Counted from the stretch's first letter, positions 36,522 through 46,906 are shown. The stretch: 64,000 bases of DNA from Allorhizobium ampelinum S4 (GCF_000016285.1 NC_011984.1:124001-188000); one strand, 5' to 3'. Numbers and translations are program-made. Notes: generated by a model not told the origin, from the sequence alone.

Positions 36522-36835
36522 TCCTAGGCCGCCGCCTATATTCTTGCCATCCTCAGCGCAGGCATGGCAAAATATGCCAATTTGCGGAACCAGATTCTAC
36601 CCTGTCGAGATCGTTTCGAGTTTTCTGACGGTCTGCTTAACATACGCGACAAAGCCAGCGGCTTTAACGCATCAGATGAATGCCTGTCGTAATACTTAGT
36701 CGCAAGATTCGAAGTTTCGCGACCGAATTGTGCAACGAGCTGATGTCAGCTACGAGCCGATACTCTTGATTTAATCCGTGGTTGATCGACTGACCCTGCT
36801 GTGATTCACTCGTCGCGTGACTTCGAGAGGAGAGC
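36522..36835. other. Intergenic stretch
   Basis: About 310 bases, moderately AT-rich, with no gene, hairpin or repeat that I can support. It borders IS1182-like debris and may be part of it. Confidence 0.3.
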
Positions 36836-37015
36836 ATGGCGATGATGGGCATTCAGGACGAGCCTGCGCAGTTGTTCTACGATTTCTGTCTGGATGATCA
36901 CGTTCCTGGCGATCATATGCTTCGTGGTATCGATCGCTTCCTGGACCTCGGTGATGTCAGAGAGAAGCTCAGGCCTTTCTACCGTTCGATCGGTCGACCT
37001 TCCATTCCGAAGGAT
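36836..37015 (+). pseudogene. IS1182-like transposase, N-terminal fragment
   Basis: The first 60 codons read like the start of an IS1182-family transposase (IQDEPAQLFYDFCLDDHVPGDHMLRGIDRFLDLGDV, read in parts, then SIGRPSI). Similarity stops at about 37015 and the frame continues into unrelated sequence. The rest of the transposase is missing, so the element is a dead remnant. Confidence 0.7.
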
Positions 37016-37164
37016 GTGCTCGTTTTGCCCGTGCCGAGCGCCGACGGGATGCCGCCAGGCGGTATCAGACGAGCCGAAACGGCCGTTTTGCTCACGCGGC
37101 TCGCAGCCGCCGATATCGAACCCGGCGCAAAATAGTGACGCACCAGGGTTCGCTTGCGAGCTTC

Positions 37165-37248
37165 GCCGCACAAAAACGCCAGTGCAAGGAGAATGCGGAA
37201 GGTCCAATCGGCGATGCGCAGCGCCTTCGACGTCAGCTCGAGCGACAT
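37165..37248 (-). pseudogene. DoxX-like membrane protein, N-terminal fragment
   Basis: Starting at 37248 on the minus strand, the frame reads MSLELTSKALRIADW then RILLALAFL, the typical first membrane segment of DoxX-family proteins, and then loses similarity. It lies 12 bases after the SDR gene in the same direction. It was probably the third gene of that operon, truncated by the IS1182-like event next to it. Confidence 0.5.
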
Positions 37249-37259
37249 GTCGGACCCTC

Positions 37260-38000
37260 CTAGAGCCGCATCCAGCCACCATCGACGACGAGCGTCTGGC
37301 CGGTGACGAAGCGAGCATCGTCGCTGGTGAGGAAAGCGACGGGACCGGCAATATCCGCCGGTGTCCCGAGGCGCTTGATTGCCTGCTGCATGTAAACCTG
37401 CGCCTTCTGCTCGTTGGGCATGCCACTGGCACCTTCGGTATCGGTAATGCCGGGATGAGCCGCATTGACGATGATATTGTCGGCGGCAAGCTCGTTTGCG
37501 AGCGCGCGGACGAGCCCGATCACACCCATTTTCGAGGTCATGTAGTGGGAGAAGCCCATGCCGGGCGGCGTGACCATGCCGACGGCATCGGAGCCGATCG
37601 CCACGATCGAGCCGCCGCCGCCTTTACGCATCAGGGGAACGATGGCGCGCGCACCGAGCAGGTGGGCATCGAGATTGATCGCCATGACCTCGCGCCATTT
37701 TTCCGGGGTCATTTCGTCAAGGCTCGCCATTGGATAGATACCGGCGGCATGGACGAGGATATCGGCCCGGCCGAAGGTCGCCTCGACTTCGTTTGCGACA
37801 TTCGTCCAGTCTGCCTCTTTCGTGACATCGGCTGCGATGGCGATCGCGCCATTGCCGATCGACGATGCGGCTTCGGACGCCTTTTCGCGTTTGACCAAAA
37901 CGACCTTTGCGCCGCGCTTGGCAAGCAGATCGGCAACGCCGCGACCGATCCCCTGCTTGCCGCCTGTTACGATCGCGATTTTTCCTTCATGTGTGGTCAT
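37260..38000 (-). CDS. SDR-family oxidoreductase
   Basis: A 246-residue classical short-chain dehydrogenase/reductase. The cofactor motif TGGKQGIG lies near residue 12, NAAG-type HAAG near 89, and the catalytic Ser, Tyr and Lys are seen as IGSDAVG and HYMTSKMG near residues 137-155. The C-terminus ends GQTLVVDGGW. The substrate is unknown. The start overlaps the preceding epimerase stop by four bases (ATGA), with GGAAGGA upstream, so the two are co-translated. A broken DoxX gene follows. Confidence 0.9.
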   Translation of the reverse strand: MTTHEGKIAIVTGGKQGIGRGVADLLAKRGAKVVLVKREKASEAASSIGNGAIAIAADVTKEADWTNVANEVEATFGRADILVHAAGIYPMASLDEMTPEKWREVMAINLDAHLLGARAIVPLMRKGGGGSIVAIGSDAVGMVTPPGMGFSHYMTSKMGVIGLVRALANELAADNIIVNAAHPGITDTEGASGMPNEQKAQVYMQQAIKRLGTPADIAGPVAFLTSDDARFVTGQTLVVDGGWMRL

Positions 38001-38947
38001 TGTTGTGTTCCTTCCAAGGTTGATGATGTGGCAAGCGTGCGCAGGCGCGGCTCACCGATTTCGGACAACATGTCCGTGTGGCGCGGCGACCAGCCGAGCG
38101 ATTTGCGCGTTTGCGCATCCCGTACCCGGCTCGATACACTCATGATCAGCGCGCCAAATTCGCCCCAGATGTCGGCGGCCTCGGACATCGAAACATTGCG
38201 GGTCTCGCAGCCGAGGTCGCGGGCAACTGCTTCTGCGATCCAGCGATTGGGGATTTCGCCGGCAGCGGCGTGATAGACGGCACCACCTTCACCCTTGGTG
38301 ACGGCGAGTTCGAACAGCCGTGCGATATCGTCGACATGGACATTCGAATAGGCGGCGAGGCCGTCGCCGATGTAGCAGGCAGCACCTGTGGCGGCGACCG
38401 AGCGATAGACCATCGACACATGGCCATGATCTTCCGGTCCCCAGATGAGCGGCGGACGCATGACGATGCCACGAATGCCGCGTGAAGAAGTGGCGCGGAC
38501 CAGCGTCTCTGCCTCGACGCGGGCGACGGCTAAAGGTTCGGGTTCGAACGGGTCGTCTTCGCCAAAGCTTTCGGCGCTCCATGCCCCTTGCGTGCGCTGA
38601 CACAGCACACCGGAGCCGGACAGGAAAACGAACGTTTTGCCGCTGCCATCGAGCGCGTCCAATAGCGCCTTGACAGCGTCAAGCTCGACATGAGGCGGGA
38701 CCTGTGCCGCAAACATGACGACATCGGCGTTCCTAGCAAATTCGGTCACTGTCAGCAGGCGCTCGGCCAAGTCGCCGATTTGCACCGTCATGCCGGCGGC
38801 CCGCAGACGTCCTGCAGCCTCGCCGCTGCGGGCCAAACCCGTGACCCGGAAACGGCGCGAAACAAAGTGGCGGGCTACTGCCCCACCGACAAATCCCGTC
38901 GCGCCGATGATGAATACGTGCTGAGCCAGCGCAATGTCTCCTTTCAT
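37997..38947 (-). CDS. NAD(P)-dependent epimerase/dehydratase family protein
   Basis: A 316-residue extended SDR. The Rossmann motif IGATGFVGGAVARHF lies near residue 14, and a SGSGVL strand follows near 105. No YxxxK is obvious, so it may be an atypical (NmrA-like) family member that binds the cofactor for reduction or sensing. The ATG at 38947 lacks a strong ribosome site; AAAGGAG falls just inside the gene, so a slightly later non-ATG start is possible. It is divergent from a LysR-type gene, which probably controlled this operon. Confidence 0.8.
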   Translation of the reverse strand: MKGDIALAQHVFIIGATGFVGGAVARHFVSRRFRVTGLARSGEAAGRLRAAGMTVQIGDLAERLLTVTEFARNADVVMFAAQVPPHVELDAVKALLDALDGSGKTFVFLSGSGVLCQRTQGAWSAESFGEDDPFEPEPLAVARVEAETLVRATSSRGIRGIVMRPPLIWGPEDHGHVSMVYRSVAATGAACYIGDGLAAYSNVHVDDIARLFELAVTKGEGGAVYHAAAGEIPNRWIAEAVARDLGCETRNVSMSEAADIWGEFGALIMSVSSRVRDAQTRKSLGWSPRHTDMLSEIGEPRLRTLATSSTLEGTQQ

Positions 38948-39022
38948 GCAGAAAAGATAGAGATTGCGGATCAAGACCTGTAGCCTATATTATCGGATAG
39001 AATCCATCTGGAAAACAGATAC

Positions 39023-39830
39023 ATGCTCGACGGCGTTTCGCTTGACCATCTCCGTACGTTCGTCGCGGCGGCCGATGTCGGAAGTTTCTCCGCAGCCGGA
39101 CGACAGCTCGGCCGCGCCCAGTCCGTCGTTAGCCAAAGCATTGCAAATCTCGAGGGACAGCTGGGCGTCCGACTTTTCCAGCGTATCGGCCGCTATCCGG
39201 AACTGACGCTGCAAGGCGTAAACCTTCTCGCCGACGCCCGGCGCGTCGTTCTCGAGGCCGACAGGTTGAATGCCAAGGCGAAGAGCCTGTCGGCCGGGCT
39301 TGAGCCGGAGCTATCGATCGTCGTCGACGTTATGTTTCCGCACGCGCGGCTGACCGGGGAGTCTTGGGGTCACCGGCACGCTTCCGTTCCCACCGCCGAC
39401 GCTTTCGACAGAGCCTCTTGTCAACGAGCCGCTCGTGACGGTTACGGCGCCGCGATCGCGGCTCGCCGGGCTGGAACAACCGATCAGGCTTCAGGATATC
39501 ATCGATGACACACAACTGGTCCTGACGGATCGCTCAGCCATAACGCATGGCACCGACTATGGCGTGCAGGCAAAAAACATCTGGCGGCTTGCTGACCTTG
39601 GGGCTAAGCACGCTCTGCTTCGCGCAAACCTTGGATGGGGGCACATGCCTCTGTGGATGGTGGAGGACGATCTGACCGCCGGCCGGCTTGTCGCGATTAC
39701 ACTGGAGGGGCCGGCGGCGGGGATCATGCCGTTTCAGGCAATTTATCCGACCAACTCTCTTCCGGGGCCAGCCGGGCGGTGGTTTTTAGACTGTGTCAAA
39801 TCGAGCAGCACCATCGGAGTTGCTGATTGA
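39023..39830 (+). pseudogene. LysR-type regulator with internal deletion and frameshift
   Basis: The N-terminal 110 residues are a normal LysR DNA-binding domain (LDHLRTFVAAADVGSFSAAGRQL, read in parts) plus linker helix, read from the ATG at 39023. The C-terminal sensor domain resumes in another frame from about 39375 (GTLPFPPPTLSTEPLVNEP) to the stop at 39830. About 40-60 residues are missing between 39350 and 39380 compared with a normal 300-residue LysR protein. The gene is divergent from the epimerase/SDR operon it presumably regulated, and is now inactive. Confidence 0.8.
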
Positions 39831-40129
39831 AAGTCTTGAACCAATTATCTGTCCTGCTGCATCTGCTTAAGCGGCACGCGTGTCCTCATCGACCGCCCCA
39901 GTCAAAGGACCATCATAATACATCCCATACATGAGGTTGCTGCTCCCCTCGGCGGATGAGAGCATCTGCCCTGGTTTGTCGAAGAGCTAAGGAGGTGGCA
40001 TGAAAGAGTCCGCCTCCACCGATAGAACGGATCACTGAAATGCAGGTCATGATCGAGGGACAGTCACGCTTCCAGCCTTTCGGCTTATCCTGTTGGGGTT
40101 TCGCAGATCTCAACAAGGGAGTTGGAAGC
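39831..40129. other. IS110 element, left non-coding end
   Basis: About 300 bases between the LysR remnant and the IS110 transposase. In this family the non-coding end next to the transposase encodes a structured guide (bridge) RNA; such an RNA may lie within roughly 39900-40129. I cannot fix the element boundary, as IS110 members lack clear inverted repeats. Confidence 0.4.
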
Positions 40130-41197
40130 ATGACTGCCTCTTATGAATACCATATCGGGGTCGACTACCACAAATCTTACAGCCATCTGGTGGTGCAGGA
40201 TTCGGCGGGTAAAACGCTGCGCTCTGGCCGCGTGAAGAATGACCGTCAGTCGCTTGGCGGCTTTTTGGAGCGGTATTGTGAGAACTCGCATGCGGTGGTC
40301 GAGGCGACGCGCAACTGGATGGTGATGTACGACTGGCTCGACGACATTTGTGACGATGTCGTTCTCGCCCATCCGTTGAAGGTCAAGGCGATTGCCGACG
40401 CCAAGATCAAGACCGACAAGATCGATGCGACGGTCTTGGCGCATCTGCTGCGCGCCGACCTGGTGCCGGAGGCCTGGGCACCAAGCGAGAGATCGCGAGA
40501 CCTTCGCGTCGCGCTGCGTGAGCGGATGTTCTACGTGCGGCTGCGCACGATGACGAAGAACCGGGTCGTTACGGTGTTTGACCGCTATCCGGAGCAGACG
40601 GCACAGCTGAAGAAGCTCGGCGATCTGTTCGGCAGGGCCGGCCGCATTCAGCTAGCGCAGGTCAACGTCTCAGAGATCGACCGCATCCAGATCGACCGTG
40701 GCCTCGACTTCATCGGCGACATTGACGTGCGGATCAAGCAATCGGAAGCAACGATCCGGGCGATGACCAAGGCCAATGCCAACGTCAAGCTATTGAAGAC
40801 GATCCCCGGCATTGGCGAGTTCTTCGCCCGGCTGATCGACGCGGAGATTGACGATATATCGCGCTTCCGTAACCCGAAGAAGCTTGCCGCCTATGCCGGG
40901 CTTGTGCCGTCGACCTATTCCTCCGGCGGTAAGACCTTCCACGGCAAGATCATCAGGCAGGGCAACAAGTGGCTGCGCTGGGCCTTCGTGGAAGCGGTTT
41001 CTCCCGCCATCGCCAGCGACGCGCAGCTTCACGCCCAGTATGAGCATCTGAAGATCAGAGGAACCAACAAGGCGCGCGTGGCCATCGCGCGCAAGCTTTT
41101 GACGATCGCCTTCCAGATCCTGCGTGACCAGCGCGCCTACGAGCCGCGCGGCACCGACACCACGCAAGGCGCGTCGACGATATCCCGGTTGTCCTGA
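40130..41197 (+). mobile_element. IS110-family transposase (intact)
   Basis: A 355-residue DEDD transposase. The N-terminal RuvC-like domain starts YEYHIGVDYHKSYSHLV with the first Asp and includes KIKTDKIDATVLAHLL. The C-terminal Tnp20-type domain shows LLKTIPGIGEFFARLI and LAAYAGLVPSTYSSGGK with the downstream Ser expected for this family. AAGGGAG precedes the ATG. The reading frame is complete, so the element may still move. A second, broken IS110 relative follows directly. Confidence 0.9.
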
Positions 41198-41465
41198 TCG
41201 CTGTCTAGCGAGCCCGGCAGGACTGGGCTGCGCTCCTTAAGGAGAATGGGAAACCGGGAGCCGAACGCCACTCTGTGACCGAAGCCAAAAAGGCATCAGG
41301 GTCACGCATTGGAGACTGGTTCAAGAACCGAACGGCAGATGCCTGTCGCGCGGAAGGAAGAGATTTAGCCGATCGGCGAAAATGCCGGTCAATAACCAAC
41401 AGAACCCAAGGAAAAGCCGCCAATTGAAGGCGTTTCGCCCCTTGTGTTCTTTCATTGGAGCAGCG

Positions 41466-42530
41466 ATGGAATATTACGTTGGATTGGACGTCAGCCTCAA
41501 GAGCACACACATCTGCGTTATGAACCAGGATCGGCGTGTAGTATGGCGCGGGATCGCGGATACACAGCCGTCGATGATTGCCGAGCGGCTGGCGAGATGG
41601 AAAGTGCATCTTGCAAAAGTCGGGCTTGAGACGGGCTCGATGACGCCTTGGCTCTACCACGAACTGAAGGATCTGGTTTTTCCTGTCGTCTGCATGGATG
41701 CGCGGCGTGCCGCCGATGCGCTGAAGGCACGGCCTGAGAAGACGGACAAGGCGGATGCGCAGGCGCTTGCCGAGATGTTGGCGAGCGGCTGGTATTCACC
41801 GGTGCATGTGAAGACGATGGAAAGCCATCGGCTGAAGGCTTTGCTTGGCGCGCGTGAGCAACTGGTCAATGTGAAGCGCCAGCTTTACGGGCAGGTCCGC
41901 GGTCTCTTGCGCCCGTTTGGCATCAAGATCTCGGCGCGCGCCGGGGCTAAGCGGTTTGACGAGGAGGTCCGGTCTGCCTGCAACCGTCAGATGCGCTCTA
42001 TATCGGTGTCGCGGCACTTCTAGACACGCTTGCGGGTTGAGGTCGAACTGGCCGGTTTGGACAAGAGGGTGCGTCAGATTGCGGCCGCATCGAAGCCGTG
42101 CTGGCATCTGATGTCGGTGCCCGGCGTTGGACCGCTGACCTCTCTGGCCTTCTTGTCACCGGTGGAAGACCCGCAACGATTTGGAAAGAGCAGATCCATC
42201 GGCTCCTACATTGGCCTGACACCGAAGAGGTATCAGTCAGGTGATCGGGATGTAACGGGCTCGATCACCAAGCAGGGGGACGACATGTTGCGACACTATC
42301 TCTATGAGGCAGCAGGCTGCCTGCTGACGACGGTGACCGCGCCGTCGGCCCTGCGGAGCTGGGGCTTGAGGCTGGCCAAACGGCTAGGTCCCAAGCCTGC
42401 ACGAACGGCGGTCGCACGCAAATTGGCGGTCCTACTGCTGGGGCTTTGGAAAAGGGAGGATCATTTTCCGCGCCGAGCCGAGCGGCAAGGCATTTTAGAA
42501 ACCGAGATCGTGGAGTTCGTTCGCAGATAA
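41466..42530 (+). pseudogene. IS110-family transposase, twice frameshifted
   Basis: A second DEDD transposase of a different subtype. Residues from 41466 read MEYYVGLDVSLKSTHICV and KTDKADAQALAEML, up to RFDEEVRSACNR near 41985. The frame then shifts (DALYIGVAALLDTLAG in the next frame) and shifts again near 42030 to give LRVEVELAGLDKRVRQIA, PGVGPLTSLAFL and a normal C-terminus at 42530. The gene is inactive unless these are sequencing errors. The 270 bases before it are its probable non-coding end. Confidence 0.8.
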
Positions 42531-43145
42531 TCCTCAATGTCCATGAGGGGAAGCGACCGGACCGGGCCGGACGAATGCGAGACAGGTGGATGCGGATCAA
42601 AGACCGCGTTTAATACAATGCATCGGCCCCCTGGATGTGGAGCGAAAGGCCCCGGATAGTGGCGACGGACTGGGACAGACCGTACACCGAAGAGAACCAT
42701 GGGACGCTTGTTATGCCTCAGCCCGCATTGGACACGGACAAAGCGAACAAAATTCTTGACGCAGCAGCCAAATGTAGAGAACCCATACGCCATCAATCCG
42801 GACTGGTCCAACGCGAGATGATCCTCCTCCTAACCGGACACCATAGCGCTCTGATTTTATCCGGCGCAATCAACCAACAAAATCCGTATCGCATAAACCC
42901 TCAGGCGGTCCGGCACACTCCTCAGTTTGACCGATATCAATGGCGATTGCAGGTCTGATGGTAGTATGCGGCCTCTTATAGGAGAATGCCGTGCCGACAT
43001 TTATCAGCCTAACAAGACTTTCCGATGGTTTTCCAAGAAGCTCTTCGATCAATATTAGGAGAGCGGTGCATAACCTAACAATGTCGTCAAATTGCAGTCA
43101 ACTGGTCCCGCATCACGGGCTGGTTCTCGGAAAGACGTCGCGCCC
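42531..43145. other. Intergenic region before the hlyD operon
   Basis: About 615 bases. The first part is probably the right end of the IS110 relative. A 107-codon frame (42635-42958) has no recognised family. The second part holds an FNR/FixK-type promoter for the export operon (42927-42967), leaving a leader of about 170 bases. Confidence 0.5.
42927..42967 (+). promoter_or_regulatory. FNR/FixK-type box and -10 element
   Basis: TTGACCGATATCAA (42927-42940) matches the TTGAY-N4-RTCAA consensus fully. TAGTAT at 42962-42967 is a fair -10, giving a start near 42974 and a box centred about 41 bases upstream, as in activated class II promoters. It points towards the hlyD-rbbA operon. Confidence 0.7.
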
Positions 43146-44162
43146 ATGAACATACTCCCTCTGGTGAGAACAAGCTTGCTGATATCGATCCTGCTCCTGG
43201 GCGCTGGGGGCACTGGTGCCTGGTATTGGTGGCAGAGCCGGCAAGACCAGCTGCCGGAGGGGCTGGTTTCCGGAAACGGGCGCATCGAATCTGATCAGGT
43301 CGAGATTTCTGCAAAGTCTGCCGGGCGCGTTCAAAAGGTGCTCGTACAGGAAGGAGATCTCGTTTCACCCGGGCAGGTGCTCGCCTATATCGACACGACG
43401 GAATTGCAGGCCTCCCGCGCAAAATACGTAGCAGACTTGGCAACGCAGGAAGCATCGATGCTTGAGGCCAAGGCGACAGTCGTCCAGCGGCAAGCGGAGC
43501 TCACGCTCAAGGAAGCCAATCTGCGGCGGGCGCTCAATACCATCCAAAACGGCGCAATCAGCCAAAAGGAGCGTGACGAGGCGCAGAGCGAGCATGACTC
43601 TGCAAAGGCAATTCTGGACGCTTCGGAAAAGAGCGTGACCGCCAGCGAACGTTCTATCGATGCGGCGCAAGCGCTCATCGACCAGATCGATGCGCAGATT
43701 GCGGATGCCGCGCTTGCGGCGCCGGTGAAGGGGCGCGTCCTCTATCGGCTGGCAAATCCTGGAGAGGTTGTGAGCGCAGGAGGCAAGGTTCTCACGATCA
43801 TCGATCTCGCCGAGATCTTTATGGAAATCTACTTGCCCCTGGAACAGGCAATGCGTGTGCCTATCGGTTCGCAGGCCCGCATCCAGTTCGACGGTGCCGA
43901 TTTCGCAATCCCCGCCAAGGTCAGCTTTGTCTCTCCGGAAGCCCAGTTCACGCCGAAGCAAGTCGAGACGCGCAACGAGAGGGACAAGCTGGTCTTCAGG
44001 CTCAAGCTCCGCGTCCCGCCAAGTCTGACCCAAAGCCACATAACAATGGTGAAGACGGGAGCGCGCGGGGTTGGCTATGTCCGCCTTGACCCGACCCCTC
44101 CCAACTGGCCCGATTCCCTCCAAAAGCGTTTCCAAGGCGATCCGATCGACGCGGGGGATTGA
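43146..44162 (+). CDS. HlyD-family periplasmic adaptor
   Basis: A 338-residue membrane-fusion protein. An N-terminal membrane anchor (about residues 8-25) is followed by a biotinyl-lipoyl-like half-motif (SAKSAGRVQKVLVQEGDLVSPGQVL, read in parts), a long coiled-coil hairpin over about residues 95-195, and the second half-motif APVKGRVLYRLANPGE. It should link the inner-membrane transporter encoded next to the outer membrane. The layout hlyD, double-ATPase ABC protein, ABC-2 permease matches the yhiI-rbbA-yhhJ set of E. coli. The RbbA-like gene starts three bases after its stop. Confidence 0.9.
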   Translation: MNILPLVRTSLLISILLLGAGGTGAWYWWQSRQDQLPEGLVSGNGRIESDQVEISAKSAGRVQKVLVQEGDLVSPGQVLAYIDTTELQASRAKYVADLATQEASMLEAKATVVQRQAELTLKEANLRRALNTIQNGAISQKERDEAQSEHDSAKAILDASEKSVTASERSIDAAQALIDQIDAQIADAALAAPVKGRVLYRLANPGEVVSAGGKVLTIIDLAEIFMEIYLPLEQAMRVPIGSQARIQFDGADFAIPAKVSFVSPEAQFTPKQVETRNERDKLVFRLKLRVPPSLTQSHITMVKTGARGVGYVRLDPTPPNWPDSLQKRFQGDPIDAGD

Positions 44163-44164
44163 CG

Positions 44165-46906
44165 ATGGCGACGGCGAACGATCCAATCGCCCGGATCTCC
44201 GGCGTGTCCCATCACTTCGGCAAGCTCCAGGCGCTGCGCGACGCGTCCATTGACTTGCCGGCTGGGCAAATGGTCGCCTTGATTGGCCCTGACGGAGCCG
44301 GCAAATCGACATTGCTCGGCCTGATCGCCGGCACACGCAAGATCCAGACGGGGACTATTCGTGTGCTGGGCGGCGACATGGGAGATGCGGCCCATAGGCG
44401 CGACGTCTGCACACAAATCGCTTATATGCCGCAAGGCCTGGGCAAAAACCTCTATCAGGAAATCAGCGTCGCGGAAAACCTCGCCTTTTTCGGCACACTG
44501 TTCGGCCTCTCCAGCCAGGAGCGCGCCATTCGTACAGAGAGGCTGGCGACCGCCACCGGACTGCTCGCCTTTTTGGATCGTCCCGCCGGCAAGCTGTCAG
44601 GGGGAATGAAGCAAAAGCTCGGCCTCTGCTGCGCCCTGATCCATGATCCCGATCTTCTTATTCTCGACGAACCGACAACGGGCGTCGACCCGCTTTCGCG
44701 TCGCCAATTCTGGACGTTGATTGCCGACCTCAGACGCGAACGGTCAAGCATGAGCGTGATCGTCTCAACCGCCTATATGGACGAGGCGAGCGAATGCGAT
44801 TGGCTCGTCGCCATGGACGAGGGCAGGATCCTCACCTCTGGTACGCCTGCCGAATTGCGCGCCTCCACGGGCGAGCAGGATCTCGAAGCAGTCTTCACCG
44901 CCCTCCAGGCGGGCGAGAAGACCGTGAAAGCCCCCCTGGTCATCCCGCCGCGGCCCAGCAGCACGGAACCGCCCATCATCGTGGCGAAGGAGCTGACCTG
45001 CCGTTTTGGCAAGTTCACCGCTGTGGACCGCGTCAGCTTTACGATCGAAAAGGGTGAAATCTTCGGCTTTCTCGGCTCGAACGGCTGCGGCAAGACCACG
45101 ACCATGAAGATGCTGACCGGGCTTCTGGCACCAAGCGAAGGAGAGGCCACGGTTTGCGGCAAGCTGGTTGACGCCCACGATCTATCGATACGCCGGCGCG
45201 TGGGCTTCATGTCGCAGTCCTTCTCGCTCTATGGCGAATTGACGGTGCGGCAAAACCTGCTTCTGCATGCACGCCTGTTCCACCTGCCCGAAGCAGACGC
45301 AAAAGTCCGCATTGAGAAGCTCGTGACGGACACCGGTCTTACCGGTTATGCCGATTCCGAGGCCGGATCGCTGCCGCTCGGCGTCCGGCAGCGTCTGTCG
45401 CTGGCGGTGGCGATCGTGCATGATCCCGAACTTCTGATTTTGGACGAGCCAACCTCCGGCGTCGACCCGCAGGCGCGGGACGAATTCTGGCGGCTGCTTG
45501 TCGATTTGTCGCGCAACCGAGGCGTCACGATCTTCGTGTCGACGCATTTTATGAACGAGGCGATGCGGTGCGACCGCATCTCGTTGATGCATGCCGGCCG
45601 CGTGCTTGTCTGCGATGCACCTGAAGCAGTCATCGCCTCTCGCCGCGGCGCCAATCTGGAGGAAGCGTTCATCTCCTACATAGAGGAGGCAGAATCATCC
45701 CAGTCCTCCAATCCGGCGACGGCCCCCTCGACAACGATCGTGGCGAGCGCAGAGCCGCTTTCTCCAGCAAAGCCTGCATACATGCCGCTTCGGCGCCTCC
45801 TGGCATACTCGCAATGCGAGACCCGGTCTCTGTTGCGTGACCCGATCCGCCTCGCCTTCGCCTTTCTCGGCTCTTTCGTCATGCTTCTGATCTTCGGCTT
45901 CGGCATGTCCAACGATGTGACCAATCTCACCTTCGCAGCGCTCGACCATGACAACACGCCGGAAAGCCGCTCCTATCTAGCCAATTTCTCCAGTTCTAAT
46001 TATTTCGTAGAGAAATCCGCGATTGGCAGTCTCCAGGAACTGGAAGGCCGCCTACGCTCCAACGACATCACGCTTGCCATCGAAATTCCTCCCAACTTCG
46101 GCCGGATGGTCAAGCGCGGCGACGACTGGCAGGTGTCTGCCTGGATCGATGGCGCCAACACCTCACGCGCAGCTACGATCGAGGGCTATGTCGAGCAGGC
46201 ACACAACCTCTTCTCTGATGAGCGGGAACGGGAGTCGAGTTCACCCTCGACATCGGAAGCAAGCACCTCGATCCAGGTCCGCTACCGCTACAATCCGACA
46301 GCGGAGAGCATATACGGAATAGGCCCATCTGTGCCGGCAATGCTGCTTATGATGTTCCTCGCTATCCTGATGGCGGTTAGTGTGGCGCGGGAAAAGGAAA
46401 TCGGCACGATCGCAAACTTCTACGCCACGCCGACGACACGGCTCGAATTTCTGCTTGGAAAACAACTCCCCTATATCGGCGTTGGCATGGCCAACTTCGC
46501 GATCATGACCATTACCGTCTGGCTGCTGTTCGGCGTGCCTCTCAAGGGAAGCGTCGTGGCGCTGACATTGGGCGCCCTGCTCTATACGGCCGCCGCTTCT
46601 GGCTACGGACTTTTCATTTCGAGCTTCACCAAGAGCCAGGTCGCCGCCGTCTTCGCGGCGGCGGTGCTGTCGCTACTGCCGACCATGCAGTTCTCGGGAA
46701 TGATGCAGCCGGTTTCGACCCTTGAAGGCGCCGCGCGGCTGATGGGCAATCTGTGGCCGACATCTTATTACATGCAGATCAGCGTCGGCGCTTTCACCAA
46801 GGGGCTCGGCTTCGGCGACCTCTCCAAGGACCTGCTCCTGCTTACCCTGTTTGCGCCGGCCTTCCTCGTGCTCTCCCTGTTCTTCCTGAAGAAGCAGGAG
46901 AAATAG
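44165..46906 (+). CDS. Double-ATPase ABC-2 transporter fusion (RbbA-like)
   Basis: A 913-residue protein with two ABC ATPase domains followed by an ABC-2 membrane domain. Walker A sites are GPDGAGKST at residues 41-49 and GSNGCGKTT at 304-312. The first signature is LSGGMKQKLGL; the second is degenerate (LPLGVRQRLSLA). Walker B motifs LLILDEPTTGVDP and LLILDEPTSGVDP are both intact. The C-terminal 370 residues hold about six membrane segments and a large periplasmic loop. It resembles RbbA/YhiH and drives export with the HlyD adaptor and the next permease. Substrate is unknown. Confidence 0.9.
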   Translation: MATANDPIARISGVSHHFGKLQALRDASIDLPAGQMVALIGPDGAGKSTLLGLIAGTRKIQTGTIRVLGGDMGDAAHRRDVCTQIAYMPQGLGKNLYQEISVAENLAFFGTLFGLSSQERAIRTERLATATGLLAFLDRPAGKLSGGMKQKLGLCCALIHDPDLLILDEPTTGVDPLSRRQFWTLIADLRRERSSMSVIVSTAYMDEASECDWLVAMDEGRILTSGTPAELRASTGEQDLEAVFTALQAGEKTVKAPLVIPPRPSSTEPPIIVAKELTCRFGKFTAVDRVSFTIEKGEIFGFLGSNGCGKTTTMKMLTGLLAPSEGEATVCGKLVDAHDLSIRRRVGFMSQSFSLYGELTVRQNLLLHARLFHLPEADAKVRIEKLVTDTGLTGYADSEAGSLPLGVRQRLSLAVAIVHDPELLILDEPTSGVDPQARDEFWRLLVDLSRNRGVTIFVSTHFMNEAMRCDRISLMHAGRVLVCDAPEAVIASRRGANLEEAFISYIEEAESSQSSNPATAPSTTIVASAEPLSPAKPAYMPLRRLLAYSQCETRSLLRDPIRLAFAFLGSFVMLLIFGFGMSNDVTNLTFAALDHDNTPESRSYLANFSSSNYFVEKSAIGSLQELEGRLRSNDITLAIEIPPNFGRMVKRGDDWQVSAWIDGANTSRAATIEGYVEQAHNLFSDERERESSSPSTSEASTSIQVRYRYNPTAESIYGIGPSVPAMLLMMFLAILMAVSVAREKEIGTIANFYATPTTRLEFLLGKQLPYIGVGMANFAIMTITVWLLFGVPLKGSVVALTLGALLYTAAASGYGLFISSFTKSQVAAVFAAAVLSLLPTMQFSGMMQPVSTLEGAARLMGNLWPTSYYMQISVGAFTKGLGFGDLSKDLLLLTLFAPAFLVLSLFFLKKQEK

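Noticed and set aside
42635..42958. A 107-codon frame before the hlyD operon
   Set aside because: It overlaps the FNR/FixK-type box and the probable IS110 end, and shows no domain.
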